A stretch of DNA of 64,000 nt from Streptomyces sp. NBC_00513 (GCF_041431415.1 NZ_CP107845.1:124001-188000), one strand, 5' to 3'. Numbered from the stretch's first letter, positions 1 to 8,532 are shown. The notes: generated by a model not told the origin, from the sequence alone. Program-made: numbers and translations.

Positions 1-69
1 CGGGGCGACGGCGGCGAGGACCAGGCGCCGGAGCTCGTCCGGCCCCAACGCCTCCACCTCCCACTGCAC
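1..69 (-). CDS. Partial hypothetical protein (N-terminus only)
   Basis: Reading leftward from a GTG at 69 there is an open frame that runs off the window edge and begins VQWEVEALGPDELRRLV. This resembles the acidic, leucine-rich N-terminus of small Streptomyces plasmid and prophage proteins. A TGA lies in frame upstream, so the GTG is the first usable start. Only 23 residues are visible and no function can be given. The call rests on codon-like third-position GC and the remembered N-terminal pattern, so it is tentative. Confidence 0.3.
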   Translation of the reverse strand, partial: MQWEVEALGPDELRRLVLAAVAP

Positions 70-161
70 CGGACGCTCGATAAGGACCTGTCCTGGCGAT
101 CATCCGGTAGGGCGCCTCGGTGATATTTTGACCGGAATCGTGGGAAGGGGCGGGCGAATCC

Positions 162-603
162 GTGGACAGTGACCTGCGGCGTGCGGTGGTCGTGACGCTT
201 GGCGAACTCGGGCGAAGCGATGACTGGCGTGACCGGGCGGATGCCGGTCACAGCCTGGCAGGGTTCGCCGAGATGCCGGAGGCCGTAGAGACACTGCTGG
301 GGCTTGTGCTCGATCCGGGTGACACCTCCGTCACCCGGCGGACCGCGGAGGGCTTGCTTCGGCGAAAGGACAGGGCCGGACTGACGATAGTCGCGTCCGC
401 ACTGGCAATCGCCAACGACAACCACGCCGACTACATCCACACCGCGATCTTCGATGTCTTCAGCATCTTCTCGGACGACCTGGACGAGGCGCTACGGCTC
501 TGCGACGAGATGTCGGGCGACACAGACGAGCGTGTTGCCCGGGGGGGCCCGTCGGCTGCACGAAAGCCTGGCAGAGATCGATCCCGTCCTCCGCCCCGCA
601 TAG
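162..603 (+). pseudogene. HEAT-repeat-like protein, frameshifted near its end
   Basis: A GTG start at 162 follows a purine-rich GGGAAGGGG stretch. The product is rich in paired helices (GHSLAGFAEMPEAVETLLGL, then RRTAEGLLRRKDRAGLTIVA), as in small actinobacterial HEAT-repeat proteins. The frame breaks in a run of seven G at about 541-547. With six G the protein would read on as ARRLHESLAEIDPVLRPA and stop at TAG 601-603, giving about 146 residues, whereas the frame as written runs into arginine/proline-rich nonsense to 626. Either a real single-base insertion or a homopolymer sequencing error. An IS5-type element begins about 60 bases downstream. HEAT proteins are usually protein-binding scaffolds; no partner is visible here. 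Confidence 0.55.
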
Positions 604-665
604 CGGGGGTTCGATCGCTGCTGTGAGGTGCAGATCCTCGACGAACGCTGCCGGATCAGTGCCAC

Positions 666-1667
666 GGAGCATTCCCGTCGATCATGTGCGGAGCCAGATC
701 GTTAGAGCTGCCGCGGTGACGGTGCCGAGGTAGACGTAACGGCGCTTGTCGTAGCGGGTGGCTACCGCCCGGTGCTGCTTCAGCCGGTTGATAGCCCGTT
801 CGACCGTGTTCCGTTTCTTGTACCGCTCCTCATCGAAGCCAGGTGGCTTCCCGCCGCGAGAGCCTTTGCGGAGGCGGGCGGCCTGGCTGTCGGTCTTCTC
901 CGGGATCGTGTGCCGGATGCCCCGGTGTCGCAGGTACTCGCGACACGGTCCGTTGCTGAATGCCTTGTCGGCGGCGACGCTGTCCGGCTTCTTGCGGGGC
1001 CTGCCCGGCCCGGACCTCGGGACGCGGATCTTCTCCAGCACCGCTTTGAACTGCGTGCAGTCCGCCCGCTGGCCGGGTGTGACGATCAGGGACAGCGGGC
1101 GGCAGCGGCCGTCCGCGCTCAGGTGGATTTTTGTGGTGAAGCCGCCGCGCGAGCGGCCCAGGCCCTCACCTCCCGCACCACCTCCACCAGGCGGGCGTGC
1201 AGGCTCTGCCACGGCGTTTCGTCCTGGTGTTCTGGGACTTCCGCCCCCTGAGAGGCGGGGGCCGGCGGTGGGTCGATGCGGGCGCCTGCCGCGTGCTGAT
1301 GCGCCCGCACGATGGTGGAGTCGACCGAGACGTCCCAGTCGATCTCACCGGCCGCGTCTGCTGCGGCCTGGACCTGCTGGAGCAGACGCTCCCATGTCCC
1401 GTCTGCCGACCACAGGCGGTGCCATTCGTAGACGGCCTTCCACGGCCCGAACCGTTCGGGCAGGTCGCGCCAGTGAACACCGGTCCGAACCCGGTGCAGA
1501 ATCCCGTCGATCACCTGCCGGTGATCTCGCCACCTGCCACAACGCCTGTTGCTGACCGGCAGAAACGGCCGCAGCCGTTCCCACTCGGCATCACCCAGAT
1601 CACCCCGCCCCATGACCACACCAACGACCCGGCCGGGGAGTCGTCACATGATCGACCGGACAACTCC
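666..1667 (-). mobile_element. IS5-family insertion sequence (IS427-like)
   Basis: About 1.0 kb bounded by imperfect inverted repeats. The left end reads GGAGCATTCCCGTCGATCAT and the right end, on the minus strand, GGAGTTGTCCGGTCGATCAT; both continue with GTG. Inside are two overlapping minus-strand frames that together form one DDE transposase. The layout (two frames joined by frameshift, about 1 kb) is that of the IS427 group of IS5, whose members usually leave very short target duplications. I could not identify a convincing duplication here. It sits just after the frameshifted HEAT-like gene. Confidence 0.8.
682..1619 (-). CDS. IS5-family transposase, two frames (orfA 1119-1619, orfB 682-1212)
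   Basis: orfA starts at ATG 1619 (MVMGRGDLGDAEWERLRPFL) and contains the DUF4096-type N-terminal domain of IS5 transposases plus the first catalytic Asp in DVSVDSTIVRAH. orfB contains GRSRGGFTTKIHLSADG, the second Asp in DSVAADKAF and the catalytic Glu in KKRNTVERAINRLKQHR, ending WLRT just inside the left inverted repeat. The frames overlap over 1119-1212, and the product is expected to be made by ribosomal frameshifting within the GGTGGAGGTGGTGCGGGAGG stretch on the minus strand, as in related IS427 elements. No other damage is visible, so the element may be active. The slip site is inferred. Confidence 0.8.
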
Positions 1668-1920
1668 TAAACGTGGGCGCCGCCGGGCACCTCCAGTGTC
1701 ACCTACGTGCTGACGACCCCGAGCTTCACCGCAGGCCGGTCGCAGCAGCCCGGCACGCTTGACGCTGGTTCAGGGGGTGGGGAGGCGGCGACATACGCGG
1801 ATCGGTCGCTCGGCCACGTACACCGTCCCGGTGGCGAGGATCATGGTCCGGGACGAGCCGGCCCCCGGCCAGGACATGGTCACCAACGCGGAGTTCGTGC
1901 GGCGGGCCCGTCCATGGAGA

Positions 1921-2124
1921 TCAAGGGTTGAGCGCGGTGGCGAGCGCGGCAGCCAAGGCCGCAGCAAGGGTAAGGGTTGCGGCAAACGTGGCCGCGGCGC
2001 GCATGAGGGAGGTGGGATAGGTGGCACCGTCCATGCGCGCCAGTTTGCCGGCAGCGGCAGCAACCAGGACCGCGACAACGACGATCAGCGCGCTGATGAG
2101 CAGGACAACAACGGAACCGGACAC
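1921..2124 (-). CDS. Small membrane protein, 67 aa
   Basis: GTG start at 2124 with GGGAG seven bases upstream. The product begins MSGSVVVLLISALIVVVAVL and is mostly two hydrophobic segments (residues about 4-23 and 43-62) separated by KLARMDGATYPTSLMRA. The pattern (helix, short basic loop with an acidic turn, alanine-rich helix) is a common anonymous Streptomyces membrane protein. It is transcribed divergently from the large XRE/TPR gene starting at 2207, with 80 bases between starts, so the two may share a control region. Function unknown. Confidence 0.6.
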   Translation of the reverse strand: MSGSVVVLLISALIVVVAVLVAAAAGKLARMDGATYPTSLMRAAATFAATLTLAAALAAALATALNP

Positions 2125-2206
2125 GGCAAGCTCCCGATGGACGGCGGAGTGATGACGCGATCGAGCATCGGGGCGGCATTGTCCGTCGGGGTTCGGCCGT
2201 ACGAAA

Positions 2207-4960
2207 ATGAACATCGACGGACACACCAATGGGGGCGCGGACGTGACCGACGGACCGGAGGCGCGTACCGACGCTCTTGCAGAGCTGCGGGAGAGGCTGG
2301 CCGATGGTCTTGCCTTGGCTGGGCTGACCAGAACGCAACTCGCTCGCCAGGCGGGCGTGAGCCGCTCGACGGTGCATGCAGCTCTAAGTCCTAAGGCTTC
2401 CCTCCCATCGAGCCAAGTGCTGGCTGCTCTGGCTCGTGTGTTGCGCTTGTCAGTCCCCGAGCTGTTGGAGCTGCGGCGCATCGCTTGCCTGGATGCAAGC
2501 GCCGTTCGGGAAGAGGAGCACGTCCCGGGGAAGCCGATCGCGAAGTGGGATCCTTTCGATCTGGAGGTCCACCCCGCCGGGCCCTGTCTTCGGCCAGCGA
2601 GCGACACCAAGCCGACAGATCAGCTTCCAGGCTATGTGTGGAGAGATCACGACCGCATCGTCGCCGATGCGGTGAAGGACGCCGCGGGCGGCCACAGCAG
2701 GATGGTGATGCTGGTCGGATCATCCTCGACGGGCAAAACCCGCGCGTGCTGGCAAGGCGTCCAGCCACTGGCCACCGAGGGCTGGAGGCTGTGGCACCCC
2801 TTTGACCCGACCAGGGCGGAAGCCGCCTTGGAGGGTCTGGAGCACGTCGCACCGCGCACGGTGATATGGCTGAACGAGGCTCAGCACTACCTCGGGGATC
2901 CGCAGGTTGGTGAGCGCATCGCAGCCGCTGTGCACGGATTGCTCACCCGCCCTGGTCGCGGGCCCGTGCTGGTGTTGGGCACTCTTTGGCCTGAGTACGT
3001 CGGTTCGTACACCGCCCTACCTGCCGCAGACAAGCATGACCCGCACAGTCGGGTTCGTGAGCTGATCGCCGGACGTCTCGTCACCGTCCCGGAGGCCTTC
3101 GATCAGAAGGCATTGCAATCAGCAGAGGTTCTTGCGAGTGCCGGTGACCGGTTGCTGCGCGAGGCCCTCGTACGGGCAGCCGGTCACGGGAGGGTGACCC
3201 AAGACCTAGCGGGGGCCCCCGAACTGCTGCGCCGATACGAACACTGCACACCGGCCGCAAGGGCCGTATTGGAAGCCGCGATGGACGCCCGCCGTCTCGG
3301 TGTCGGCCTCAATCTCCCCCACGCCTTCCTCACTGACGCGGCGATCGACTACCTGAGCGACCGGAATTTCGACATGCTCACCGCCGAGGACTGGCCCGAC
3401 ACGGTGTTCGCCGAGCTGGGCCACCCGGTTCACGGCAAGCAGGCGCCTCTACGCCGTGCCTACGGTCGCCCACAGCCTCGACCGCCCGGGAGGGCCACAC
3501 CTGTTGCTCCAGCGCCTGAAGCGGCGGGCCCGGCGTTCCGCCTCGCGGACTATCTCGAACAACATGGTCGCGCCTCCCGTCGGCTTCTCTGTCCGCCCGC
3601 CTCGTTCTGGGCCGCCGTGCACGCCCACCTCACGCACCCCGATGAACTCAACAACCTCGCAAAGGCGGCCGCTGTACGACACCGCTTGGAGTGGTCCCAT
3701 CACCTCCGTCTCCGAGCCGCCGAGGCCGGCAGCCCAGCCGCCCTAGACAGACTGATATGGATTCGGGAAAGGCACAGGGACTTCGAAGGCGCTGATGCCC
3801 TCCTCCGGCAGGCAGTCAAGTTGGGCACCCCGACAGGTCTTCTCCGACTGCTGGAAGAGCGTGAGCGTGACGGGGACCATGACGGCGCCGAAAAGGTGGC
3901 CCTTCGAGCCTCTGAAGCGGGCAACCTGGAACCACTCCGTGGACTTGCGTTGCGACGAATGCGGGCCGGGCACCTCGACAAGGCCATACAGCTTGCACTG
4001 TATGCCTCAGACGCGGGCGACCCCGAAGTCCTGCTCGACATAGCAATTGATCTGGCAAAGAAAGATCTCAGCAAAGCACGGCACCTAGCCCTCCGCGCCG
4101 CAGATGCGGGAATGCCAGGCGGACTGTGCTCCCTGGGGCGCGCGCGAGCATCGGCTGGGGATCACGAATCCGCCGAGGCCTTGCTCCGCCGCGCTGCGGA
4201 CGCCGGCTACTTTCCAGCCCTTACGGATCTGGTCTTACTTCGAGAGGAAAACGGTGACCGCCTGGGGGCCGAACAGCTCGTTCAGCGAGCCGTGGATGCA
4301 GGCCATCCCGAAGCACTCGCGGACCTGGCCCGGATGCGAGAGATGGCAGGAGACCAGGCGAGCGCGGAATCCCTCTATCTCCGAGCTGCCGGTGCCGGCC
4401 ATGTGCCCGCCCTCCTCGACCTGGCTCAGATGCGGAACCGCCTTGGGGATCACTCCGGCATGGAGGACGCCGTCCGGCAGGCCGCCGACACCGGCAACGT
4501 TTACGCACTGGCCAGACTTGCCCTCCTGAGGGAATCTGCCGGCGACCACACTGAAGCCGAGAAGCTGGCCCAAGAAGCTGCCACCGCAGGCAACGCTGAA
4601 AGCCTGTGCCACCTGGCAACGTTGAGAGAACTCGCCGGAGACCACGAGAAGGCCGAGGCACTGGCCCGCCGGGCCATCACTGCCGGTGACCCTGAAGGTC
4701 TGGGTGAAATCGCACTACTGCGCGGAATGGCCGGAGACGCTGCTACGGCCCAAGAACTCGCTCGGGAGGCCACCGCTGCGGGCGCCTGGTCCACACTGGC
4801 GAAATTGGCCCTGACCCTACAACGAGCCGGCCAAACTGCCGATGGGATACAGCCATTGGCCCTCCTAGCCCTGAATGCGGGACAAGTAAGGCCCGACTTG
4901 TGCCAGCAGTGGCCTCACGGGCTGGACCCGGACGGCAGCCCCACACGACGATGGCAATGA
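2207..4960 (+). CDS. XRE HTH - P-loop NTPase - Sel1/TPR repeat protein, 917 aa
   Basis: Three-part protein. Residues about 36-90 form a lambda-repressor-type helix-turn-helix (LTRTQLARQAGVSRSTVHAAL). A P-loop follows at about 170-178 (VGSSSTGKTR), with a Walker-B-like stretch RTVIWLNEAQHYLG near 225-235. From about 500 to the end there are roughly eleven 34-36-residue helical repeats of the Sel1/TPR type (for example AGDHEKAEALARRAITAGDP). The layout resembles STAND-type switches, in which the repeats sense a partner and the NTPase couples this to the DNA-binding domain. ATG 2207 was taken; GTG 2243 (VTDGPEARTD) after GGGGGCGCGGA is an equally good start. It stands alone apart from the divergent small membrane gene. 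Regulatory and immune-type roles are both possible; neither is shown. Confidence 0.75.
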   Translation: MNIDGHTNGGADVTDGPEARTDALAELRERLADGLALAGLTRTQLARQAGVSRSTVHAALSPKASLPSSQVLAALARVLRLSVPELLELRRIACLDASAVREEEHVPGKPIAKWDPFDLEVHPAGPCLRPASDTKPTDQLPGYVWRDHDRIVADAVKDAAGGHSRMVMLVGSSSTGKTRACWQGVQPLATEGWRLWHPFDPTRAEAALEGLEHVAPRTVIWLNEAQHYLGDPQVGERIAAAVHGLLTRPGRGPVLVLGTLWPEYVGSYTALPAADKHDPHSRVRELIAGRLVTVPEAFDQKALQSAEVLASAGDRLLREALVRAAGHGRVTQDLAGAPELLRRYEHCTPAARAVLEAAMDARRLGVGLNLPHAFLTDAAIDYLSDRNFDMLTAEDWPDTVFAELGHPVHGKQAPLRRAYGRPQPRPPGRATPVAPAPEAAGPAFRLADYLEQHGRASRRLLCPPASFWAAVHAHLTHPDELNNLAKAAAVRHRLEWSHHLRLRAAEAGSPAALDRLIWIRERHRDFEGADALLRQAVKLGTPTGLLRLLEERERDGDHDGAEKVALRASEAGNLEPLRGLALRRMRAGHLDKAIQLALYASDAGDPEVLLDIAIDLAKKDLSKARHLALRAADAGMPGGLCSLGRARASAGDHESAEALLRRAADAGYFPALTDLVLLREENGDRLGAEQLVQRAVDAGHPEALADLARMREMAGDQASAESLYLRAAGAGHVPALLDLAQMRNRLGDHSGMEDAVRQAADTGNVYALARLALLRESAGDHTEAEKLAQEAATAGNAESLCHLATLRELAGDHEKAEALARRAITAGDPEGLGEIALLRGMAGDAATAQELAREATAAGAWSTLAKLALTLQRAGQTADGIQPLALLALNAGQVRPDLCQQWPHGLDPDGSPTRRWQ

Positions 4961-5100
4961 ATGGCCAGGGAGCGAGACCACACCCGCGGACACATTCCCT
5001 GCACAACGAGGATCCCGTGCCCGCAGAACATTGGGGCTGGGGGGTGATAGGGCTCCACGTCCTGCAACCTGACCTCCTACTCGATGAACGGGATGGGGCG

Positions 5101-5638
5101 TCACACTGCCGGTGAGCCGGCGTAGTCGTGGGCCCGGTACCCGCGCCCGTCCTGGTGCCACTCCAGGAACAGCACCCCGTCCCCGTACGCACTGTCGGCG
5201 GCGCGGTGACTGATCACGGGGGTGCGGGAGTGCCCGTCGTGGTCGCCCCTGGCCGTCGTGCGCTCCATCCGGGCCTTCAGCGGGAAATCCCGCTTGCTCA
5301 CCACCGGGTCGGTGCCGTCCGTGGACTGCATGATCTGTACCCGGATCTTCGCCCCGTCGAGGATCTCGGCGGCCGTCCCGTAGAACGCCGGGCCGTCCCA
5401 TCGGACGTCCGCGTACGCGTAGACGGTAGACCCGGACCGCGCCGCACACGTCTGCACGGTCACGTCCCAGGTGTCCGGGCCAAGGGCCGGAGTAGCCGGC
5501 GTCGTCAATGCCCTGGGTGCTGGTGGAGCAGTTGTAGCGCAGCGAGGGGGCCGCGGTGGCGGTGGTGGCCGTGGCGGTCCCGGCGAGGACGGTCCCGGCC
5601 GCCACCACGGCCAGCAGGCGCTTGTGAGGGGAGGTCAT
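5101..5638 (-). pseudogene. Secreted protein gene, frameshifted after the signal peptide
   Basis: The ATG at 5638 opens a clear Sec signal peptide (MTSPHKRLLAVVAAGTVLAG ... ATAAPSL) followed by RYNCSTSTQGIDDAGYSGPWP. The frame then shifts near 5485-5500, and the neighbouring frame continues as DTWDVTVQTCAARSGSTVYA through to HDYAGSPAV and TGA at 5101. The joined product of about 178 residues would be a small secreted protein with two cysteines. A truncated relative of its last 30 residues lies at 48797-48900, and in both places the gene sits back to back with helicase-tail DNA. Function unknown. Confidence 0.6.
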
Positions 5639-5689
5639 GCCAGGTCAAGGCCCAGGGTGCGCCCGGCGATACGGGCGCACCCTCAAGGC

Positions 5690-5988
5690 GCCCCGCATGG
5701 GTGACGGCCCCCCACGGATGTCCGGGGTCGACGAGAAGCCGAAGCCGCGCACCAGCCAGGCGGACAAGTGGGCGATGCACCTCGCCGCCGCTGAGCAGTT
5801 CTTCGGGCGCGAGGGCCACCTCACGGTGCCGCGCAAGCACGTCGAGACAATCACCCTCGGCGGGGACGGGGGCCAGGCGCAGCGGGACGTCCCGCTGAAG
5901 CTCGGAACGTGGGTCGACAACCGACGCCGCCGGGCCACCACGCTGTCCCCGGAATGGGCTGAGCAGCTGCCAAAATCGGAATGCGGTG
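5690..5988 (+). pseudogene. Helicase-associated-domain fragment
   Basis: The frame reads DKWAMHLAAAEQFFGREGHLTVPRKHVE and then LGTWVDNRRRRATTLSPEWAEQL. This is one copy of the helicase-associated (HA) domain: the W..HL..A..F..REGHL.VPR..VE core and the LG.W..N.R.R...L...... tail. HA domains occur in tandem at the C-terminus of DEAD/DEAH helicases of linear actinobacterial replicons. There is no helicase core and no downstream HA copy, and the match stops at about 5985 in unrelated sequence, so this is a remnant. Similar remnants lie at 49.2, 54.0 and 59.6 kb. Confidence 0.65.
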
Positions 5989-6055
5989 GGCGTGATACTC
6001 GGGCGCTGTTCGCCGTCCGAACTGGGGGCTCGACCGTCCACCAGGAAGACCGACA

Positions 6056-6094
6056 CAGCGTGAAGCCCTCGGTTCTCGCCCGGGCTTCACGCTG
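6056..6094 (-). terminator. Hairpin terminator after the YaaC-family gene
   Basis: Perfect 13-bp inverted repeat CAGCGTGAAGCCC / GGGCTTCACGCTG with a 13-base loop, eight bases past the stop of the minus-strand YaaC gene. There is no long U run, as is usual in Streptomyces. Confidence 0.7.
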
Positions 6095-6101
6095 CACGCG
6101 C

Positions 6102-7124
6102 TCAGGCGCTGACTTCAGCGATGGCGTCCACGATCAGGAGGGGGAGGTGGCTGATTGCGCGTTCCAGAAGCCGTTCGATCGGGAGGGCGTGCTGGCTATC
6201 GTCGACGCTGATGAGCTTGACCCAGGTCGCGGGTTGGTACCGGGCGAGCATGGACAGTGTGTAGAGGACCGCCCACCACGCCATCAGTGGGTGCAGTTCC
6301 CGCTCCATCGGGGGACGGACGGGCAGAAAATACCGCTCTCCGGCATAGGGGCGCGTCATGCTCAGCAGATACTCGCGGCGCTTGGCAGTGATATCTGCTC
6401 CCTGGGGCATCTGCCAGTTGAACGTCAGTCCGCCGACCCCGGCTTGGCGGCTGAAGTCCGGAGCCTCAGGGCCAAGGTTGAGGCCGCGGGTGGTGACGTA
6501 GCTGTCGTGGCGAGCGACGGCCGGGTACGCGGTAAGGAAGTCATCAAGCGCCTCGCGGGTGCCGGCGTCGATGACACGGTCCGGGATGCCGTACACGGGG
6601 ACGCTCAGCAAAGGATGCGCGTAGTCGCCGACGATGACATCGCCCGCGAACAGCGGGGTGAACCGGTCCCGGGTGGTGAGCGGGTAGTCCTGGTTCGGCG
6701 GCAACAGGTCCCAGACATCCTCGAGGCGTGTGGGGCTAGAGCCCCACACCGGGGAGTCGAGCGCTTCGCTGACCCGCACGAAGCTGCCCTGGGTACCGGG
6801 CAGGTCGGTGCGAATCTCGACGTCGGGGAAAGGCCGGTGAAACCCCGTGGTCTTGATCCCGTGGGACTCCAGGTTCCAGTCCTGATCCTTGAGGGACCAT
6901 GAGGCCGCCGCGATGGCACGACCAGCCTGGCTGAGCCCGTAGAAAACCTGCAGGGGACGCGTCGCCGGGTCCACTACGGCTGCGGCCCGGAACATCTGCC
7001 CGGTCTGTTCCAGAGCCGCCGTATAGGTCTTGCGGCGGGAGCCTGTGCTGGCCCTGCCTGGTGGGCTCGAGCGGCTGGCCCGCAGCCGCTCCCACGCCTG
7101 ATCGGTGCCGAGAGCGCTGTACAT
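6102..7124 (-). CDS. YaaC family protein, about 340 aa
   Basis: From ATG 7124 the product begins MYSALGTDQAWERLRASR and contains LEQTGQMFRAAAVVDPATRP followed by LQVFYGLSQAGRAIAAA, the signature N-terminal half of the YaaC family. The C-terminal half includes HPLMAWWAVLYTLSMLARYQ and ends with the hydrophobic segment LPLLIVDAIAEVSA. The reading frame stays open further upstream, but that part is built from GCTTGCCC repeats, so the first ATG after them was chosen. YaaC proteins are widespread, usually about 300-350 residues, and of unknown biochemical role. The gene is alone, ends in a strong hairpin, and has the octamer array just upstream. Confidence 0.75.
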   Translation of the reverse strand: MYSALGTDQAWERLRASRSSPPGRASTGSRRKTYTAALEQTGQMFRAAAVVDPATRPLQVFYGLSQAGRAIAAASWSLKDQDWNLESHGIKTTGFHRPFPDVEIRTDLPGTQGSFVRVSEALDSPVWGSSPTRLEDVWDLLPPNQDYPLTTRDRFTPLFAGDVIVGDYAHPLLSVPVYGIPDRVIDAGTREALDDFLTAYPAVARHDSYVTTRGLNLGPEAPDFSRQAGVGGLTFNWQMPQGADITAKRREYLLSMTRPYAGERYFLPVRPPMERELHPLMAWWAVLYTLSMLARYQPATWVKLISVDDSQHALPIERLLERAISHLPLLIVDAIAEVSA

Positions 7125-7212
7125 GACCAGGGACGCTACCCCGCCACCAGCAGCCCGCGCCGGGGATTTCTCCTGTCCGAAGTCCCAGCGTCCCAGCCCC
7201 CACCGACAGCAC

Positions 7213-7266
7213 GGCTTGCCCAGGGGCGCCTGAGGCTTGCCCATGCCGTCGGCGGGAGGCTTGCCC
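7213..7266. repeat. GCTTGCCC octamer array 1
   Basis: Three same-direction copies of GCTTGCCC spaced 21-24 bases apart, upstream of the YaaC gene. The same octamer recurs at 8646-8845, 26055-26150, 26765-26790 and 62576-62748, always in or beside non-coding stretches. Confidence 0.6.
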
Positions 7267-7281
7267 AAGGCGTCAGGTGGG

Positions 7282-7692
7282 TTACCCGGAACGGAAGCGG
7301 GAGCTCCAGCCGCGGGCCCTCTCAGCCGTCTCGACGGCCTCCTGCTCCAGGCGGTCCCGCTCGGCCTGTTCCGCTGCCGCGACTTCCACAAGGTCGAAGC
7401 CGCGGCCCGGGTCTTCGCGCGCGCCTGGCCGAAGCCCAGCAACAGCAGCAGAAGCGGCAGGAACCGGCACCGGCCGCAACCCCGGCAGCGGCGGCGCAGA
7501 CACCGCAGCGAAAGGGGCCGAGGGCACAGCGCTGATCGGCGCGGGGGCGGTAGGCACAGGAGGTTCTGCCGTCCCCGTCGTCTCGGAAGGGTGTCGTACA
7601 GAAGTAGTCGGCGTGCCGTAACCGGCAGGACGGCCCTTTGGCCGCCAGGTCACAGCGGCACCGCAGCTCGCGTCGGACCGGTCTGGAGGCAA
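7282..7692 (-). CDS. Possible small proline/alanine-rich protein
   Basis: Open frame of 136 residues. The first 95 are proline/alanine/valine-rich low complexity (APISAVPSAPFAAVSAPPLP). The last 40 form a plausible charged helix, REDPGRGFDLVEVAAAEQAE then RDRLEQEAVETAERARG. It may be the surviving C-terminal part of a larger protein, since it abuts the left end of the mini-transposon at 7718. No family is recognised, and the opposite strand is also open here. Confidence 0.3.
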   Translation of the reverse strand: MPPDRSDASCGAAVTWRPKGRPAGYGTPTTSVRHPSETTGTAEPPVPTAPAPISAVPSAPFAAVSAPPLPGLRPVPVPAASAAVAGLRPGAREDPGRGFDLVEVAAAEQAERDRLEQEAVETAERARGWSSRFRSG

Positions 7693-7717
7693 GTTTTAGG
7701 GCTAGTTGTGGAGCAAG

Positions 7718-8532
7718 TGTGCCTCGCAGCGATAGTTGTCACTTCGCAGAGGTAGTTGTCACCTGTCCCGTCGCAGCGTAAGTGGCGGATTCTCAGCGCT
7801 TCGCAGCCTGACCTTGCGGATTCTCACTTGTTCCAGAGCGGGACCAAACGGCAAGGTCTCCGCCGGGCAACGAGATGAAACGCCATCCTCGTGGTTCTGT
7901 GACCTGCCAGGCTTCGAACGATGCGTCGGCCGAACACGTCAAATGCATGCCTCCGTCGAACACCATCCGCAGGACGCCGGACTTGAACACAACCGCGGAC
8001 AGGACCTTCGCCCCGAACAGAGGAAGAGCCGCAGCCACGTCCTGGGACTCAGGCGTCAGAGGCAGCCCAGGACTGGTGTGGAGTGGCCCTGCCGAGAGCC
8101 GAGCTGGTGCTTCCAACACGACTTCCCACCCTGCGTCCAGGACGAGGGTCAGCCGAAAGTCGATGCTGATCCTGACGACACTCAGGCCTCGGAGGTTCAA
8201 GATCCAGCGGTCCTCGTGCTCGACCGGTTCCACTTCAGTGCTCATCACCACACCATGGTCCACTCCGTCGCAGGCACCAAGGGATTCTGCTCCTCCTCGG
8301 CATCACCCTCTGCCGAGCCGTCGATGGTCACTGCCTCTGGATGTTCCGCAGAAGCCAACTTCGCTGAGGCATCCCGGCCAGCCAGCGATCTCCGAAGCTG
8401 GTGACAACACGATTGAGACCAGCTCAGAAGTGACAACTACCGCGCGCATCTGGTGACCACCACCGCTGCGAACCCGCCGCACAGAACCACGTCACGACGC
8501 ACAACTGGTGACATCTATCGCTGCGAGGCACA
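7718..8532. mobile_element. 815-bp mini-transposon with TG..CA inverted repeats and 5-bp target duplication
   Basis: The left end is TGTGCCTCGCAGCGATAG followed by TTGTCAC. The right end, read on the minus strand, is the same 25 bases with one mismatch (ATGTCAC). Directly outside both ends is GCAAG (7713-7717 and 8533-8537), a 5-bp direct repeat expected from transposition. Inside each end there are further TTGTCAC/GGTGAC plus CGCAG-like copies (at about 7735, 7757 and 7775 on the left; about 8401, 8431, 8453 and 8505 on the right), like the multiple transposase-binding sites of Tn7/Tn402-type elements. The only gene inside is the DUF6188 gene; no transposase is present, so the element must be mobilised in trans. 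Confidence 0.8.
7793..8245 (-). CDS. DUF6188 family protein, 150 aa
   Basis: Begins MSTEVEPVEHEDRWILNLRG at ATG 8245. It shows the family pattern: an N-terminal beta-rich part that responds to a 'vdyrLTLVLD..wEVVLE' motif (here IDFRLTLVLDAGWEVVLEAP), a central VVFKSGVLRMVFDGGMHLTC, and the C-terminal signature FEAWQVTEPRGWRFISLPGG followed by DLAVW. Length is normal for the family, whose function is unknown. It is the sole cargo of the 815-bp mini-transposon, lying between the arrays of terminal sites, with both ends about 75 and 290 bases from the repeats. Whether it helps the element or is a passenger cannot be told. Confidence 0.7.
   Translation of the reverse strand: MSTEVEPVEHEDRWILNLRGLSVVRISIDFRLTLVLDAGWEVVLEAPARLSAGPLHTSPGLPLTPESQDVAAALPLFGAKVLSAVVFKSGVLRMVFDGGMHLTCSADASFEAWQVTEPRGWRFISLPGGDLAVWSRSGTSENPQGQAAKR

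Noticed and set aside
1759..2394. Plus-strand frame of 211 codons between the IS and the XRE gene
   Set aside because: Gly/Arg-rich composition without ribosome site, antisense to the small membrane protein gene.
5637..6902. Long plus-strand frame of 421 codons across the YaaC gene
   Set aside because: Only its first third (HA domain) is protein-like; the remainder is antisense to YaaC.
7718..8532. Mini-transposon read as a classical IS
   Set aside because: There is no transposase frame inside; the only gene is DUF6188-like, so it was listed as a non-autonomous element.
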